DNA of 64,000 nucleotides from Agelas oroides. Lineage: Eukaryota; Porifera; Demospongiae; Agelasida; Agelasidae. Positions 1-12,411 of the stretch are shown here, piece by piece. The position numbers and the translations under genes are program-made. Under the pieces are notes generated by a model, which had not been told where the DNA came from, ran no database searches, and was given only the letters and a program-made list of their open reading frames with translations. Every line of letters begins with the position of its first letter. The first letter of the stretch is position 1. The stretch is from positions 5,943,627 to 6,007,626 of the forward strand of contig OX422201.1 in the NCBI GenBank assembly GCA_949130485.1, in the 5' to 3' direction.

Positions 1-337
1 ACATGCACACAAGCCACAGCAGTTAGGCTCCTGGTGAACCTTTGTACAATCATGCAGGTCATAGCTTTTTTCAATCATCGCTTGTCACTTCTATATTACA
101 TCACCATTGCTTGCCTATTTTATTCATTTCACAGGTATACCAAAATAGCATGCCTTTTCTCTTATGATACTGTGTGTGTGAAGTTTTATTATCAAACTGG
201 TATGGTGTGAATGCAACCTGCATGTGTGTGCATTAAAAACAAAACCAACACAAACGTATTAAATTTTATAATAAAGAAAATGATGGGTGCTCTCCAATGC
301 ACCCATCAGATATATTCTAGGTGGGGAGCAGTTGACG

Positions 338-2569
338 TCATCCAGTAATATCCAAGTCTGAATCTTCACTACAACTCATAACTTCGTCTGAAATACAAGA
401 GAGGCAAAAACATTGTGTATAGCAGTGTGAATACAAGAGAAACCAAAAACATCGTGTATAGCAGTCTGAAATACAAGAGGAGACCGAACAGTTTAATTTT
501 GTAAAGCTAGCTTGCAGCTGCCATCAATTGTGGTGGCCATGGTGATAGGGTTGATGGGACCACTGATGTTAGATGGGCACCTTAAAAAAGCTTGCAAACC
601 TTATGGCACTCGGAAGGGTAATAGATAAATTACCAGTCCAGTATATACAGAAGGGGTTACTAAAAAAATAATAGTTCAGGTAACAGAAGGGTTAATAAAT
701 ATACTAATAGCCCAAGGCAACAGAAGGGTTGATAATGGCTTAAGACAACAAAAGGGTTAATAAACAAATCAACAGCTCAGGGATTCTAGCTATAGCCTTG
801 TTCCTAGGTCAGTGCTGCAATTGGGGGTGGAGCCAGAGAACGACTGGACTATTATAGCTTGACTACAAAAGTAAATTACCTGAGAATAGTACCCCTCCCA
901 TAAAGGAGATGTCATGACAACTCTTAACAACGTAGGAAGAATCCACAAAGCACGGAATGTTACTACATGTACACTACTCACACAAAAGGTACCCACCCAG
1001 TCTTGTGTACCAAGTTTGGCAAAGTTCCTCTACATAGGTTCATACCACCCATCTCTTTCCACGCTTATAGTCTGGGCACAAGACTATATATAGTCTCATA
1101 AGCCCACTTTGCACAGAGACAAAGGGTCTAGTTTAGTGAGTTGTTACCATGCCAAAATACTGGTGTGACCAATCAGATTTGTGCTCTTCATTCGTTGTAA
1201 TGAAATTAGCAAATACACACACATCATGTTTGGCAGCTGTGCAGCTGTCAGTATGTTATACCTACAACAATAATCACATTCCCTGACTGGAACACAACCA
1301 GACTGTTTCTCTTGCAAAGGGCATACTATGTTTGCAAAGAAACTACCATGTAGCCTCGTTCCCAGGCCCGTTAGGGTTAACGGGCCTGGGAACGAGGCTA
1401 ACTACCATGAAGCTGTCTCATACTCGTCTCTTCCACTCACCACATAAAAACTCTGACTTTATTTTTCTAGCAAGGCCGTAGATGTCGGCAAATCCCCACA
1501 TAGGTCTGTCAATGGGAACACCAGTCCACGCCACTCCCTGGTCCTTCCCATCCACAAAATAATGAAGTTCTCCTTCCTTGTTTATCAGACAACCCACGGA
1601 CTGGCCTACTCTTAATGATTCCAAGTTAAAGTCAACTCTTCTTTCTTGTCCGTTGTGGTGTACAGTACTTGCTGACAATATCCAGTATTCATGACTTCTA
1701 TACAGGTCCAAAGCACCGCTAGGGACCGGGTGATCATCGGGACATGACACTGTAAATCCAAACCTCTGGAATAGTGCAGGGAAAAGACACACACAGCGAG
1801 ATAAGTATTCTCGTCTTTGTCACCATCTTTCCCAGGTGATTTCCTTGGGCTGTGATTTTGAACTTCCACACTAGCTCCCTCAACCTTTCCCGCCCATCCC
1901 TCTTTACTCCACTATCAAGACAGGTACTAGTCTCAGTATGGTAACGTTCTAGTTCATCTTTTTCGTCTACTACAATTTTGTTTACTCCAGTTTTGCACAT
2001 TCAAAGGGTTTAGCCCTAATCCTAGTGCTCTTCTTCACTGTGTAAGGGTCTGGTACCAAAACTAGACAGCTACGCATGACTAAGGTCTAAATTCCATACA
2101 GATGGATAGCCTTATTTCAGGCCTTCCTCACCACCAAGTTACATATTTAAATTAAGCGATCAAACTGCATGGAGTTGAAAATGCCACTAACCAGATTCAA
2201 AGGTAGCCTAATAGCCTATCATGGGTCTCACAAGCCACACCCCTCCCATGGCTTGTGAGGCTATTTATACACAGACTATGAATACTATACTCACAGGCAT
2301 GCCAATGATGTGCTCTAATTAAAATAATTCCCCTCCTCCTCCCCTCCAAAGATACCCTTGGCTTGTCACATAGCACTCACAATCGATCCTGCCCACCCTC
2401 CTCCCTTGTCCAGTAGTTTGACCTGAAACATAGCTCCAGTCGGGATTGGCTGCTCTGAAAACACGACCGCCTTGTTGTAACTGTCCACTCTGTGAGCCAC
2501 TGTCTCTTCCTCGTACAGCCGAATGTTCGGTCCGTGCTTGCGGTGGAACGCACCAGGACGGCCAGACAT
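338..2569 (-). CDS. Small single-NHR (Neuralized homology repeat) protein
   Basis: Three-exon model: 2569-2381, 1765-1441, 387-338; 564 bp, 187 aa, phases 0 and 1 close exactly. The ATG at 2569 follows an in-frame TGA, which fixes the start. Residues about 7-175 form one NHR domain: the FHxxHGxNIxLxxxxxxAxR beginning, then 'RFGFT', 'VGCLINKEGELHYFVDG' and 'PMWGFADIYGLA', all typical of Neuralized proteins. The last exon adds a short acidic tail (DEVMSCSEDSDLDITG) and stops. NHR domains bind other proteins; in Neuralized the domain binds Notch ligands and a RING finger follows. No RING or second NHR is seen here, so an E3 ligase role cannot be claimed. The terminal exon is the least certain part: short, but correctly phased with a good acceptor. 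Confidence 0.8.
1351..1400. mobile_element. Foldback element, 50 bp, 9-bp target duplication
   Basis: A near-perfect palindrome starting TAGCCTCGTTCCCAGGCCCG and ending in its reverse complement. It is flanked by the direct repeat ACTACCATG (1342-1350 and 1401-1409). It lies in intron 2 of the NHR gene and is a minimal copy of a family seen throughout the window. Confidence 0.85.
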
Positions 2570-2839
2570 ACCGCCTCATCCAGTTCTCTCCCTCAGCTAG
2601 AATATGAACGATAGCAAAGCACTATCGGTACGCCATGATGCACGATGCTTACTTAGCTTAAGTCTCGTTCCCAGACCCTCTCGAACACGTACGGGGAGTC
2701 TGGGAACGTGACGAACTATTCGAGGGTGTAAACCACGTGCCATCACCTCTGCTACACAAATGTTCAAAATGCACCAACGGACTACTATAGCATCCATGAT
2801 TACAGTGAAAACAGTCGACAAGATAAGTGTCGTATCGAA

Positions 2840-5800
2840 TCATTTGGTCTCTGGTGGCTTGCTATCTTCAGCAGTACCCGCCGAGCCTTCTGATGATGGT
2901 TGTGAGTCAGTATTGGACTCAGCGTTCTTTTCCTGCGATGTCTTCTCCTTTTCTTTCTTTTCACTCCCACCACTCTCATCTCTCTCCTGTTGGTCAGTTG
3001 CAGAGTCTTGTGTGCTCTCAACCTTTAATTTGGTCATCTCTTGGGCTAGTGTGTCCTCCTCCTTTGTAGACAATGCAGCCTGACATTTCTCAAATGCATC
3101 CTTGAACTTCTGTGCATCTGTGATAGTCAGGTGGGGAAATATACAGGCAAATCAGACTCTGAACACAAGAGCCTTATCCCACCACAGCATACTGTGCAGG
3201 TGATCTGTACATGTACATACGTACATACATACCTACATACATACATACATACATATGTGGCAGTCCCAGGTAGAAATCGAACATTATTCCGTTACATATT
3301 TTGACTGCGTTACCGCGTTCAAAGTGCTGTAGCGCAGAACTTCCGTTAAAGGTGGGGCTCATACATGTACATAGACTTATCAGGTATTCATGCATCTTTG
3401 CTGCGTGTATGAGGCCCGCCCTTAACGGAAGTTTTGCGCAACAGCGCTTCAAACGCGGTAACACGGTCGAATTGCACAATGGAATACTGTTCGATTTCTA
3501 CTCGGGACTGCCACATATATTCCCCAGACAGAGCAGCATGAGCCTGAAGGGTGAATGCTGTTCTGTCTGGGGAATGTAACTTATTTGTTGGATGTTACCC
3601 CTAGCAAACCACTGTCATACCATTATCACCACCACCCATTCCACTTCATGTTATTCCAGTTCAAAGATTTGGTTGCTAAGCAACATCCAACAAACATACA
3701 TACATACATACATACATACATGGAGTGAGATCTGCACTAAAAAGTGAGCATTGCATATGTGGCAGTCCCATGTAGAAATCGAAGATTATTCCATCTCATA
3801 TTTCGATCGCATCGCTGCGTTCAAAGTGCCGTATCGCTGAACCTCCATTAAGGGCGGGGCTCATACGTGCTTCGTAGACTCATTAGATATTCATGCATCT
3901 ACGAAGCACGTATGAGCCCCGCCCTTAAAACGGAAGTTGAGCGATACAGGGCTTCAAACGCAGCGGTGCAATCGAAATAATCTTCGATTTCTGCATTTAT
4001 GTGTGCATTTTGCAATGCAACACTGCATGTATGTATGATTGAGTGGGTAGCAACGACAATTGCTATCCATGATATATATTAAATATCATAATATATAGCT
4101 AAATAGCATGATATATAATTAATCATATACTTATTTAGTGTCAATACATTTACTCCCATAGAAAGGTGTGCAATTATTTTTGTAATTGCACAGGTAGGAA
4201 AGATTCTCATTGGACAAAAAATACAAAAACTACAAAACCGTGCAAGGTGTAATCGCTCACTGATTGGTCAGTAGCAATTTGCTGTAAACTATATTAACAT
4301 AATGTAAACTTGTAACTTGTAAGCAACAACAATTTGCTGTAAACTATATTAACATAATGTAAACTTGTAACTTGTAAGTGACAACAATTTGGTGTAAACT
4401 ATACAGTTTACTGTAAACTTGTATACTATAAACCACCACATCACATACATACTCATACTTATTATAGCATACTGTAAACTAGGCGAAGTTTATGATTAAC
4501 AAGTAACAGCATGTTTTCTCATGCAATTTGGGATTAATAGCACTCATGAATGGCATAATTGCACTCGGCTTCGCCTCGTGCAATTATCAGCCATTCACTC
4601 ATGCTATTAATCCCAAATTGCACTCGAAACCATGCTGTTAATTATACAAATAGCATGATATATAATAAATATGTTATAGTTATTAACCGCTCACGAGGGC
4701 TTTAGTAGATATATAAGCACACCGCCCGAGGGCGCAGCCCGAGGGCGGTGTTGCTTATATATCAACTAAAGCCCGAGGGTGCGGTTAATAACTGGCTTCT
4801 AGCCCGTTTGCGCATGCGCTTCAACGTGTTGCTATGTCAGCGGTGTGTTTATTTGTGAACGCAGCTGTTTTTCGAAGGTTGCACTAGTAGTCTAGCTAGC
4901 TTACAGGTACGGTAGTACTCAGTTACTTGTAGTAACAACCATTTTTGTCGTAGCTGCGACTTTGAAACCGTTCAACACTGCGATGGGCGACGACAGCCAG
5001 TCCGGAAACGGGCCCGAGTGGCGAAGCCTTATGAGAATTGACGGCTATGCCGTGATGCTTTCTGCTGTTTTCCAACAGCGCTGTTGACAAATTATGTTTC
5101 TGAAGGCCTCCTATGTCCACGAAACAAGCCTCAAAGCTAGCTTCGTAGCCACCGTGAGCACAGAGCGTTACCGGTTTGATTTTCGTCTCTTTGGGCTTGT
5201 TGGGGCTTGTCCGTGCGGCTTATTCTCGGACTGGCCATCGCTGTCGTCGACCCATTCTGTTATCGCAATGCTGAGCGGTTGAGAATGCACATAAAAAATT
5301 CTGCGTAACTCCAGGCAAATAAAGTTACCTGTACTTGATGCCCACGGGATACAAACTACAAGGCTTTATCTGAAATATAATGCACTCTATTACATAGCAA
5401 CCACATAGTAACGGGCTAGAACATGATATATAGTCAAATGTCGTGATATATAATAAATAGCATGATATATAATAAATATCATGATATATAGCTAAATATC
5501 ATGATATATAATAAATATCATGATATATAGCTAAATATCATGATATATAATAAATATCATGATATATAGCTAATTATCATGATATATAATAAATATCATG
5601 ATATATAGCTAAATAGCATGATATATAGCTAAATATCATGATATATCATGATATATAATAAATATCATGATATATAGCTAAATAGCATGATATATAACTA
5701 ATTAGCATGGTGTCATAATAGTCAACATTCTGGTTATCATATATTGCATGATGTCATGATGAGATCACCTGTTCTATCTAGAGCCCACCTGTATTACTTG

Positions 5801-8800
5801 CACTGAATTGCAGAGTCCATCGGTCAGAGAGTGGGTCATCCTTTAACTGAATGCTGTCAAATACCTCAAGACAATTGGGATGCCAATGGAAGATATAATG
5901 GGTGTAAGCCACCGAACACTCTCAGGCCCGTAGCCAGGATTTTTAGAAGGGGGGTTACATGGGTATGTGATTTGTATGTATGCAGTAAGATTGCTTCTGA
6001 GGCCATTTTGGGACAGAAGCAGAGCCGTAGTAGCTACATGGCTTGCCGAGTATTGCATCCAATTTTTGACTGTCCATGTATGCATTTCCTAAGCCAGCTG
6101 ACTTTGAATTTCCATGAGAGAAGGTACTAAGGTAACAGCAGGTGGGGTGACATCACTAGAAGGACAACTCTCGAGCGTCTGAACTAGCAACCAGACTCGT
6201 TTGGACAGCGATGATTCCAAGTAGCAGCGAGACTAGTGGACCATTTCAAACGGTAGGACACTTAATTAAAATGTACAATTAAGCGATGTATATAAAATCT
6301 TTTGGAGGTGAAAGAGGGGGTTCGAGCGAACCCCCTCAACCCCCCCTGCCTACTGGCCTGACTGTACAACAAAATTCAAGTGAGTGGTAATCCAAGTGAC
6401 TATGCAACAAATACTTCTATTAGTGATAGGGACTTGGATCAGTTAGTGGCAAGGATTAAACGACACCGTCCAATAAATGAATTTAGATGTTATGAGGCGA
6501 AAAGAGAGGAAAGTGAAAAGGACTGCAGCCGCCGGGAGTCGAACTCAGGACACCTCTGGCTTGAGTCACCAGTGCTCACCTGGCAGCCACTCAGTATGTG
6601 CCGTTAGAACTCCGTCAGGGGTTGACTGGAAAATTCTCTCCATCAAGAAAGAACCCATGCTGAGTGGTTTTCTCACTCTAAATACAGTAAATATAGAGGA
6701 TTGTGAGGGTTGGTGGTCGTCCGGCTGTCGTGGCTCAGTGACGGAGCACTGGCAGCTCAAGCCAGAGGTGGCGGCTTACACCCATTATATCTTCCATTGG
6801 CATCCCAATTGTCTTGAGGTATTTGACAGCATTCATGTCAACTTCAGTTCAAGGATGACCCACTCTCTGACCCATGATGGACTCTGCAATTCAGTGTAAG
6901 CAATACAGGTGGGCTCTAGATAGAACAGGTGATCTCATCATGACATCATACAATATATGATAACCAGAATGTTGACTATTATGACACCATGCTAATTAGT
7001 TATATATCATGCTATTTAGCTATATATCATGATATTTATTATATATCATGCTATTTATTATATATCATGCTATTTAGCTATATATCATGATATTTAGTTA
7101 TATATCATGATGTTTATTATATATCATGATATTTAGCTATATATCATGATATATATCATGATATTTATTATATATCATGATAATTAGCTATATATCATGA
7201 TATTTATTATATATCATGATATTTAGCTATATATCATGATATTTATTATATATCATGATATTTAGCTATATATCATGATATTTATTATATATCATGCTAT
7301 TTATTATATATCACGACATTTGACTATATATCATGTTCTAGCCCGTTACTATGTGGTTGCTATGTAATAGAGTGCATTATATTTCAGATAAAGCCTTGTA
7401 ATTTGTATCCCGTGGGCATCAAGTACAGGTAACTTTATTTGCCTGGAGTTACGCAGAAATATGTATTTTTTATGCGCATTCTCAACCGCTCAGCATTGCG
7501 ATAACACAGAATGGGTCGACGAGAGCGATAGCCAGTCCGAGAACAAGCCGCGCGGACAAGCCCCAACGGGCCAAAAGAGACGAAAACCAAACCGGTAACG
7601 CTCTGTGCTCACGGTGGCTACGAAGCTAGCTTTGAGGCTTGTTTCGTGGACGTAGGATGCCTTGAGAAACATAATTTGTCAACAGCGCTGTTGGAAAACG
7701 GCAGAAAGCATCACGGCATAGCCGTCAATTCTCATAAGGCTTCGGCGCCACTCGGGCCCGTTTCCGGACTGGCTGTTGTCGCCCATCGCAGTGTTGAACG
7801 GTTTCAAAGTCGCAGCTACGACAAAACTGGTTGTTACTACAAGTAACTGAGTACTACCGTACCTGTAAGCTAGCTAGACTACGAGTGCAACCTTCGAAAA
7901 ACAGCTGCGTTCACAAATAATCATACCGCTGACATAGCAACACATTGAAGCGCATGCGCAAACGGGCTAGAAGCCAGTTATGAACCGCACCCTCGGGCTT
8001 TAGTTGATATATAAGCAACACCGCCCTCGGGCTGCGCCCTCGGGCGGTGTGCTTATATATCTACTAAAGCCCTCGTGAGCGGTTAATAACTATAACATAT
8101 TTATTATATATCATGCTACTTATTATATATCATGATATTTATTATATATCATGATATTTATTATATATCATGCTATTTAGCTATATATCATGATATTTAT
8201 TATATATCATGCTATTTAGCTATATATCATGATATTTAATATATATCATGATATTTAGGCATATATATCTTGATATTTAATATATATCAGTGATGTTTGA
8301 TAAATATCAGTATTTTCTGAATATTTTTACATATGGCGCCCCATAAAGATGAAGACATGGTGAAGTCTCCTCTAGCTCAACTGAAGAACCCGGTCCTTAG
8401 TATCACCACTTGTTTGTAAGTGTGCTACTCTAGCTCAACTGAAGAACCCGGTCCCTAGTACCACCACTTGTTTGTAAGTGTGCTACTCTAGCTCAACTGA
8501 AGAACCCGGTCCCTAGTATCACCACTTGTTTGTAAGTGTGCTACTCTAGCTCAACTGAAGAACCCGGTCCCTAGTACCACCACTTGTTTGTAAGTGTGCT
8601 ACTCTAGCTCAACTGAAGAACCCGGTCCCTAGTACCACCACTTGTTTGTAAGTGTGCTACTCTAGCTCAACTGAAGAACCCGGTCCCTAGTACCACCACT
8701 TGTTTGTAAGTGTGCTACTCTAGCTCAACTGAAGAACCCGGTCCCTAGTACCACCACTTGTTTGTAAGTGTGCTACTCTAGCTCAACTGAAGAACCCGGT

Positions 8801-11800
8801 CCCTAGTACCACCACTTGTTAACCCTCGGCGCGCATGCGCAGCGAGGGTTACAGTACTTCGTTTGTCTGTCTGTCTGTCTGTTACAACTAGCTTGGCTCA
8901 CCTGGCGGCTAAATCTCTGAAGTTTGGACGCAGATAGGCTTCAAACCGAACGAGGATGTGTTTAAATTTCGCGATTTCGCCAAGAACGTTTTGTTCAAGA
9001 GTTATGCTGCTTGGCTCACCTGGCGGCTAAATCTCTGAAGTTTGGACGCAGATAGGCTTCAAACCGAACGAGGATGTGTTTAAATTTCGCGATTTCGCCA
9101 AGAACGTTTTGTTCAAGAGTTATGCTGCGATTCGTTTGCCACGGCGAGCGCTATTCGGCCATATTCTAGTCTGAGAACGAGTTCACGCGCCCTGGTCTGG
9201 GATCCCAGGAGCGCGCAGCCGCAGGTCGCGCGCCGCTGTGTCACGTGATCTTACACTATAAAAGGGGTTTCTGTGTCCACGTGGGCCTGTTTTCGATACA
9301 AAGCCCACATTGTGTGACGTGACAGTGATCGACGACTAAAGGAGTTGAAATATTCAAGGTATTTGTACCAAAATGCGTTTATTTCGAGCGTGTCCTAGTC
9401 AACTTTGACCTTCTAACTTGACAATATTGATTAAAACCGGCTTATAAGTCGGAGCTGTGAGTAGCCAGTGGTTGAATCGGACCGTTTGAAATTGCTAGTC
9501 CGCTACGATGTATAACGAGCAGCGAATGGCAATTAGAAATGGCTTACTTGGCAGTGATAAGCTACTGACATAAACCAATCCAGCCTAGTTACACGCTATG
9601 TACACAATTCAAACCACTGACTGGCACTGCCCAGGGCTTGCTAGCACGCTTGTTAACTTTGACCCAACTTGACAATGCTGATTATGAGCAATTTATACCA
9701 TTGAGCTGTTTTGTCACTGCTCTGTTGACTTCAGAGATAGCCTATGTAATCATTTAAGACTATAATAAGCCTGAAATGCATAAATAGAACTTACCATGAA
9801 CTAAATTTGTTAAACCTCATCACATGCAGAGGACGTTGGACACACAGATATAACTTGCACAGTTACGTACATGTACTGCCCTAATTACATTCTCCATTGC
9901 ATTCCAGCTTACAATTAGCTGCTGAAATGAACTAGCTCTACATCTATAACCGCTAGCCCCATGTCATCCCCAGCATGAATTGCACCCAGTATCTGCGCCG
10001 AGGGTTCAGCACTTCAGTGCTTTTCATTTGTAAGTGTGCTACTCTAGCTCAACTGAAGAACCCGGTCCCTACGTAGTACCACCACTTGTTTGTAAGTGTG
10101 CTACTCTAGCTCAACTGAAGAACCCGGTCCCTAGTACCACCACTTGTTTGTAAGTGTGCTACTCTAGCTCAACTGAAGAACCCGGTCCCTAGTACCACCA
10201 CTTGTTTGTAAGTGTGCTACTCTAGCTCAACCGAAGAACCCGGTCCCTAGTACCACCACTTGTTTGTAAGTGTGCTACTCTAGCTCAACCGAAGAACCCG
10301 GTCCCTAGTACCACCACTTGTTTGTAAGTGTGCTACTCTAGCTCAACCGAAGAACCCGGTCCCTAGTATCACCACTTGTTTGTAAGTGTGCTACTCTAGC
10401 TCAACCGAAGAACCCGGTCCCTAGTACCACCACTTGTTTGTAAGTGTGCTACTCTAGCTCAACTGAAGAACCCGGTCCCTAGTACCACCACTTGTTTGTA
10501 AGTGTGCTACTCTAGCTCAACTGAAGAACCCGGTCCCTAGTACCACCACTTGTTTGTAAGTGTGCTACTCTAGCTCAACTGAAGAACCCGGTCCCTAGTA
10601 CCACCACTTGTTTGTAAGTGTGCTACTCTAGCTCAACTGAAGAACCCGGTCCCTAGTATCACCACTTGTTTGTAAGTGTGCTACTCTAGCTCAACTGAAG
10701 AACCCGGTCCCTAGTACCACCACTTGTTTGTAAGTGTGCTACTCTAGCTCAACTGAAGAACCCGGTCCCTAGTATCACCACTTGTTTGTAAGTGTGCTAC
10801 TCTAGCTCAACTGAAGAACCCGGTCCCTAGTACCACCACTTGTTTGTAAGTGTGCTACTCTAGCTCAACTGAAGAACCCGGTCCCTAGTACCACCACTTG
10901 TTTGTAAGTGTGCTACTCTAGCTCAACTGAAGAACCCGGTCCCTAGTATCACCACTTGTTTGTAAGTGTGCTACTCTAGCTCAACTGAAGAACCCGGTCC
11001 CTAGTACCACCACTTGTTTGTAAGTGTGCTACTCTAGCTCAACTGAAGAACCCGGTCCCTAGTACCACCACTTGTTTGTAAGTGTGCTACTCTAGCTCAA
11101 CCGAAGAACCCGGTCCCTAGTACCACCACTTGTTTGTAAGTGTGCTACTCTAGCTCAACTGAAGAACCCGGTCCCTAGTACCACCACTTGTTTGTAAGTG
11201 TGCTACTCTAGCTCAACTGAAGAACCCGGTCCCTAGTATCACCACTTGTTTGTAAGTGTGCTACTCTAGCTCAACCGAAGAACCCGGTCCCTAGTACCAC
11301 CACTTGTTTGTAAGTGTGCTACTCTAGCTCAACTGAAGAACCCGGTCCCTAGTACCACCACTTGTTTGTAAGTGTGCTACTCTAGCTCAACTGAAGAACC
11401 CGGTCCCTAGTACCACCACTTGTTTGTAAGTGTGCTACTCTAGCTCAACTGAAGAACCCGGTCCCTAGTATCACCACTTGTTTGTAAGTGTGCTACTCTA
11501 GCTCAACTGAAGAACCCGGTCCCTAGTATCACCACTTGTTTGTAAGTGTGCTACTCTAGCTCAACTGAAGAACCCGGTCCCTAGTACCACCACTTGTTTG
11601 TAAGTGTGCTACTCTAGCTCAACTGAAGAACCCGGTCCTTAGTATCACCACTTGTTTGTAAGTGTGCTACTCTAGCTCAACTGAAGAACCCGGTCCCTAG
11701 TACCACCACTTGTTTGTAAGTGTGCTACTCTAGCTCAACTGAAGAACCCGGTCCCTAGTACCACCACTTGTTTGTAAGTGTGCTACTCTAGCTCAACTGA

Positions 11801-12379
11801 AGAACCCGGTCCCTAGTATCACCACTTGTTTGTAAGTGTGCTACTCTAGCTCAACTGAAGAACCCGGTCCCTAGTACCACCACTTGTTTGTAAGTGTGCT
11901 ACTCTAGCTCAACTGAAGAACCCGGTCCCTAGTATCACCACTTGTTTGTAAGTGTGCTACTCTAGCTCAACTGAAGAACCCGGTCCTTAGTATCACCACT
12001 TGTTTGTAAGTGTGCTACTCTAGCTCAACTGAAGAACCCGGTCCCTAGTATCACCGCTTGTTTGTAAGTGTGCTACTCAAAAAAACCTTCCACAACATAC
12101 ATGTACGCATTGTTACATACATGTGTGTTTTAGACATCCATTGCCCATAACTCACTCAAGCTCCCCCTCCCTCCAAAGTGCAGTATATGCATTATAGGGA
12201 TGAGGCCAAGTAATCACTTGTTAGAAGATGCATAAAATGTCTCTTACTTTCAGCATTCTTGAATCTGATCGCCAGCTGCTCTGGTTTTGCCTCCTCATCA
12301 GCAAAGTCAGCCTGTACTGTCCACACCCATGCCCGATCACTGCCTGCACTGGGCAGCAGCTTCATCTCCCTGGTTACTG

Positions 12380-12411
<32 letters not shown>

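Larger units (their letters stand above)
4650..8126. mobile_element. Giant inverted repeat (~3.4 kb), probable composite foldback element
   Basis: The left arm (~4650-5916) and right arm (~6766-8126) are reverse complements over about 1.3 kb with few differences, around a ~0.85 kb spacer. Each arm holds the same blocks in mirrored order: a nested palindrome with GC-rich centre (CCGCCCGAGGGCGCAGCCCG), a CpG-rich non-coding stretch, an AT-rich satellite built on ATATCATGATATATAATAA, and a unique outer part ending near 'CACCTGTTCTATCTAGAGCC'. Short ORFs in the arms (such as 5094-5282 and 7490-7672) are mirror images of each other and show no known domain. It lies in RANBP1 intron 4. Confidence 0.8.

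Noticed and set aside
1..337. Possible further NHR exons toward the window start
   Set aside because: The 50-bp terminal exon at 387-338 ends the frame with a stop in phase; nothing NHR-like is seen beyond it.
6525..6775. Functional tRNA gene
   Set aside because: Box A and B matches exist but no cloverleaf closes, and two related pieces lie inverted in transposon debris; SINE-derived is more likely.
4923..7846. Paired ORFs of 60-66 aa ([16 protein letters not shown]...; [16 protein letters not shown]...)
   Set aside because: They are mirror images in the two arms of the inverted repeat, short, without domain, and disrupted differently in each arm.
8370..12078. CRISPR array
   Set aside because: The units are head-to-tail identical with no unique spacers, in an animal intron; a satellite.
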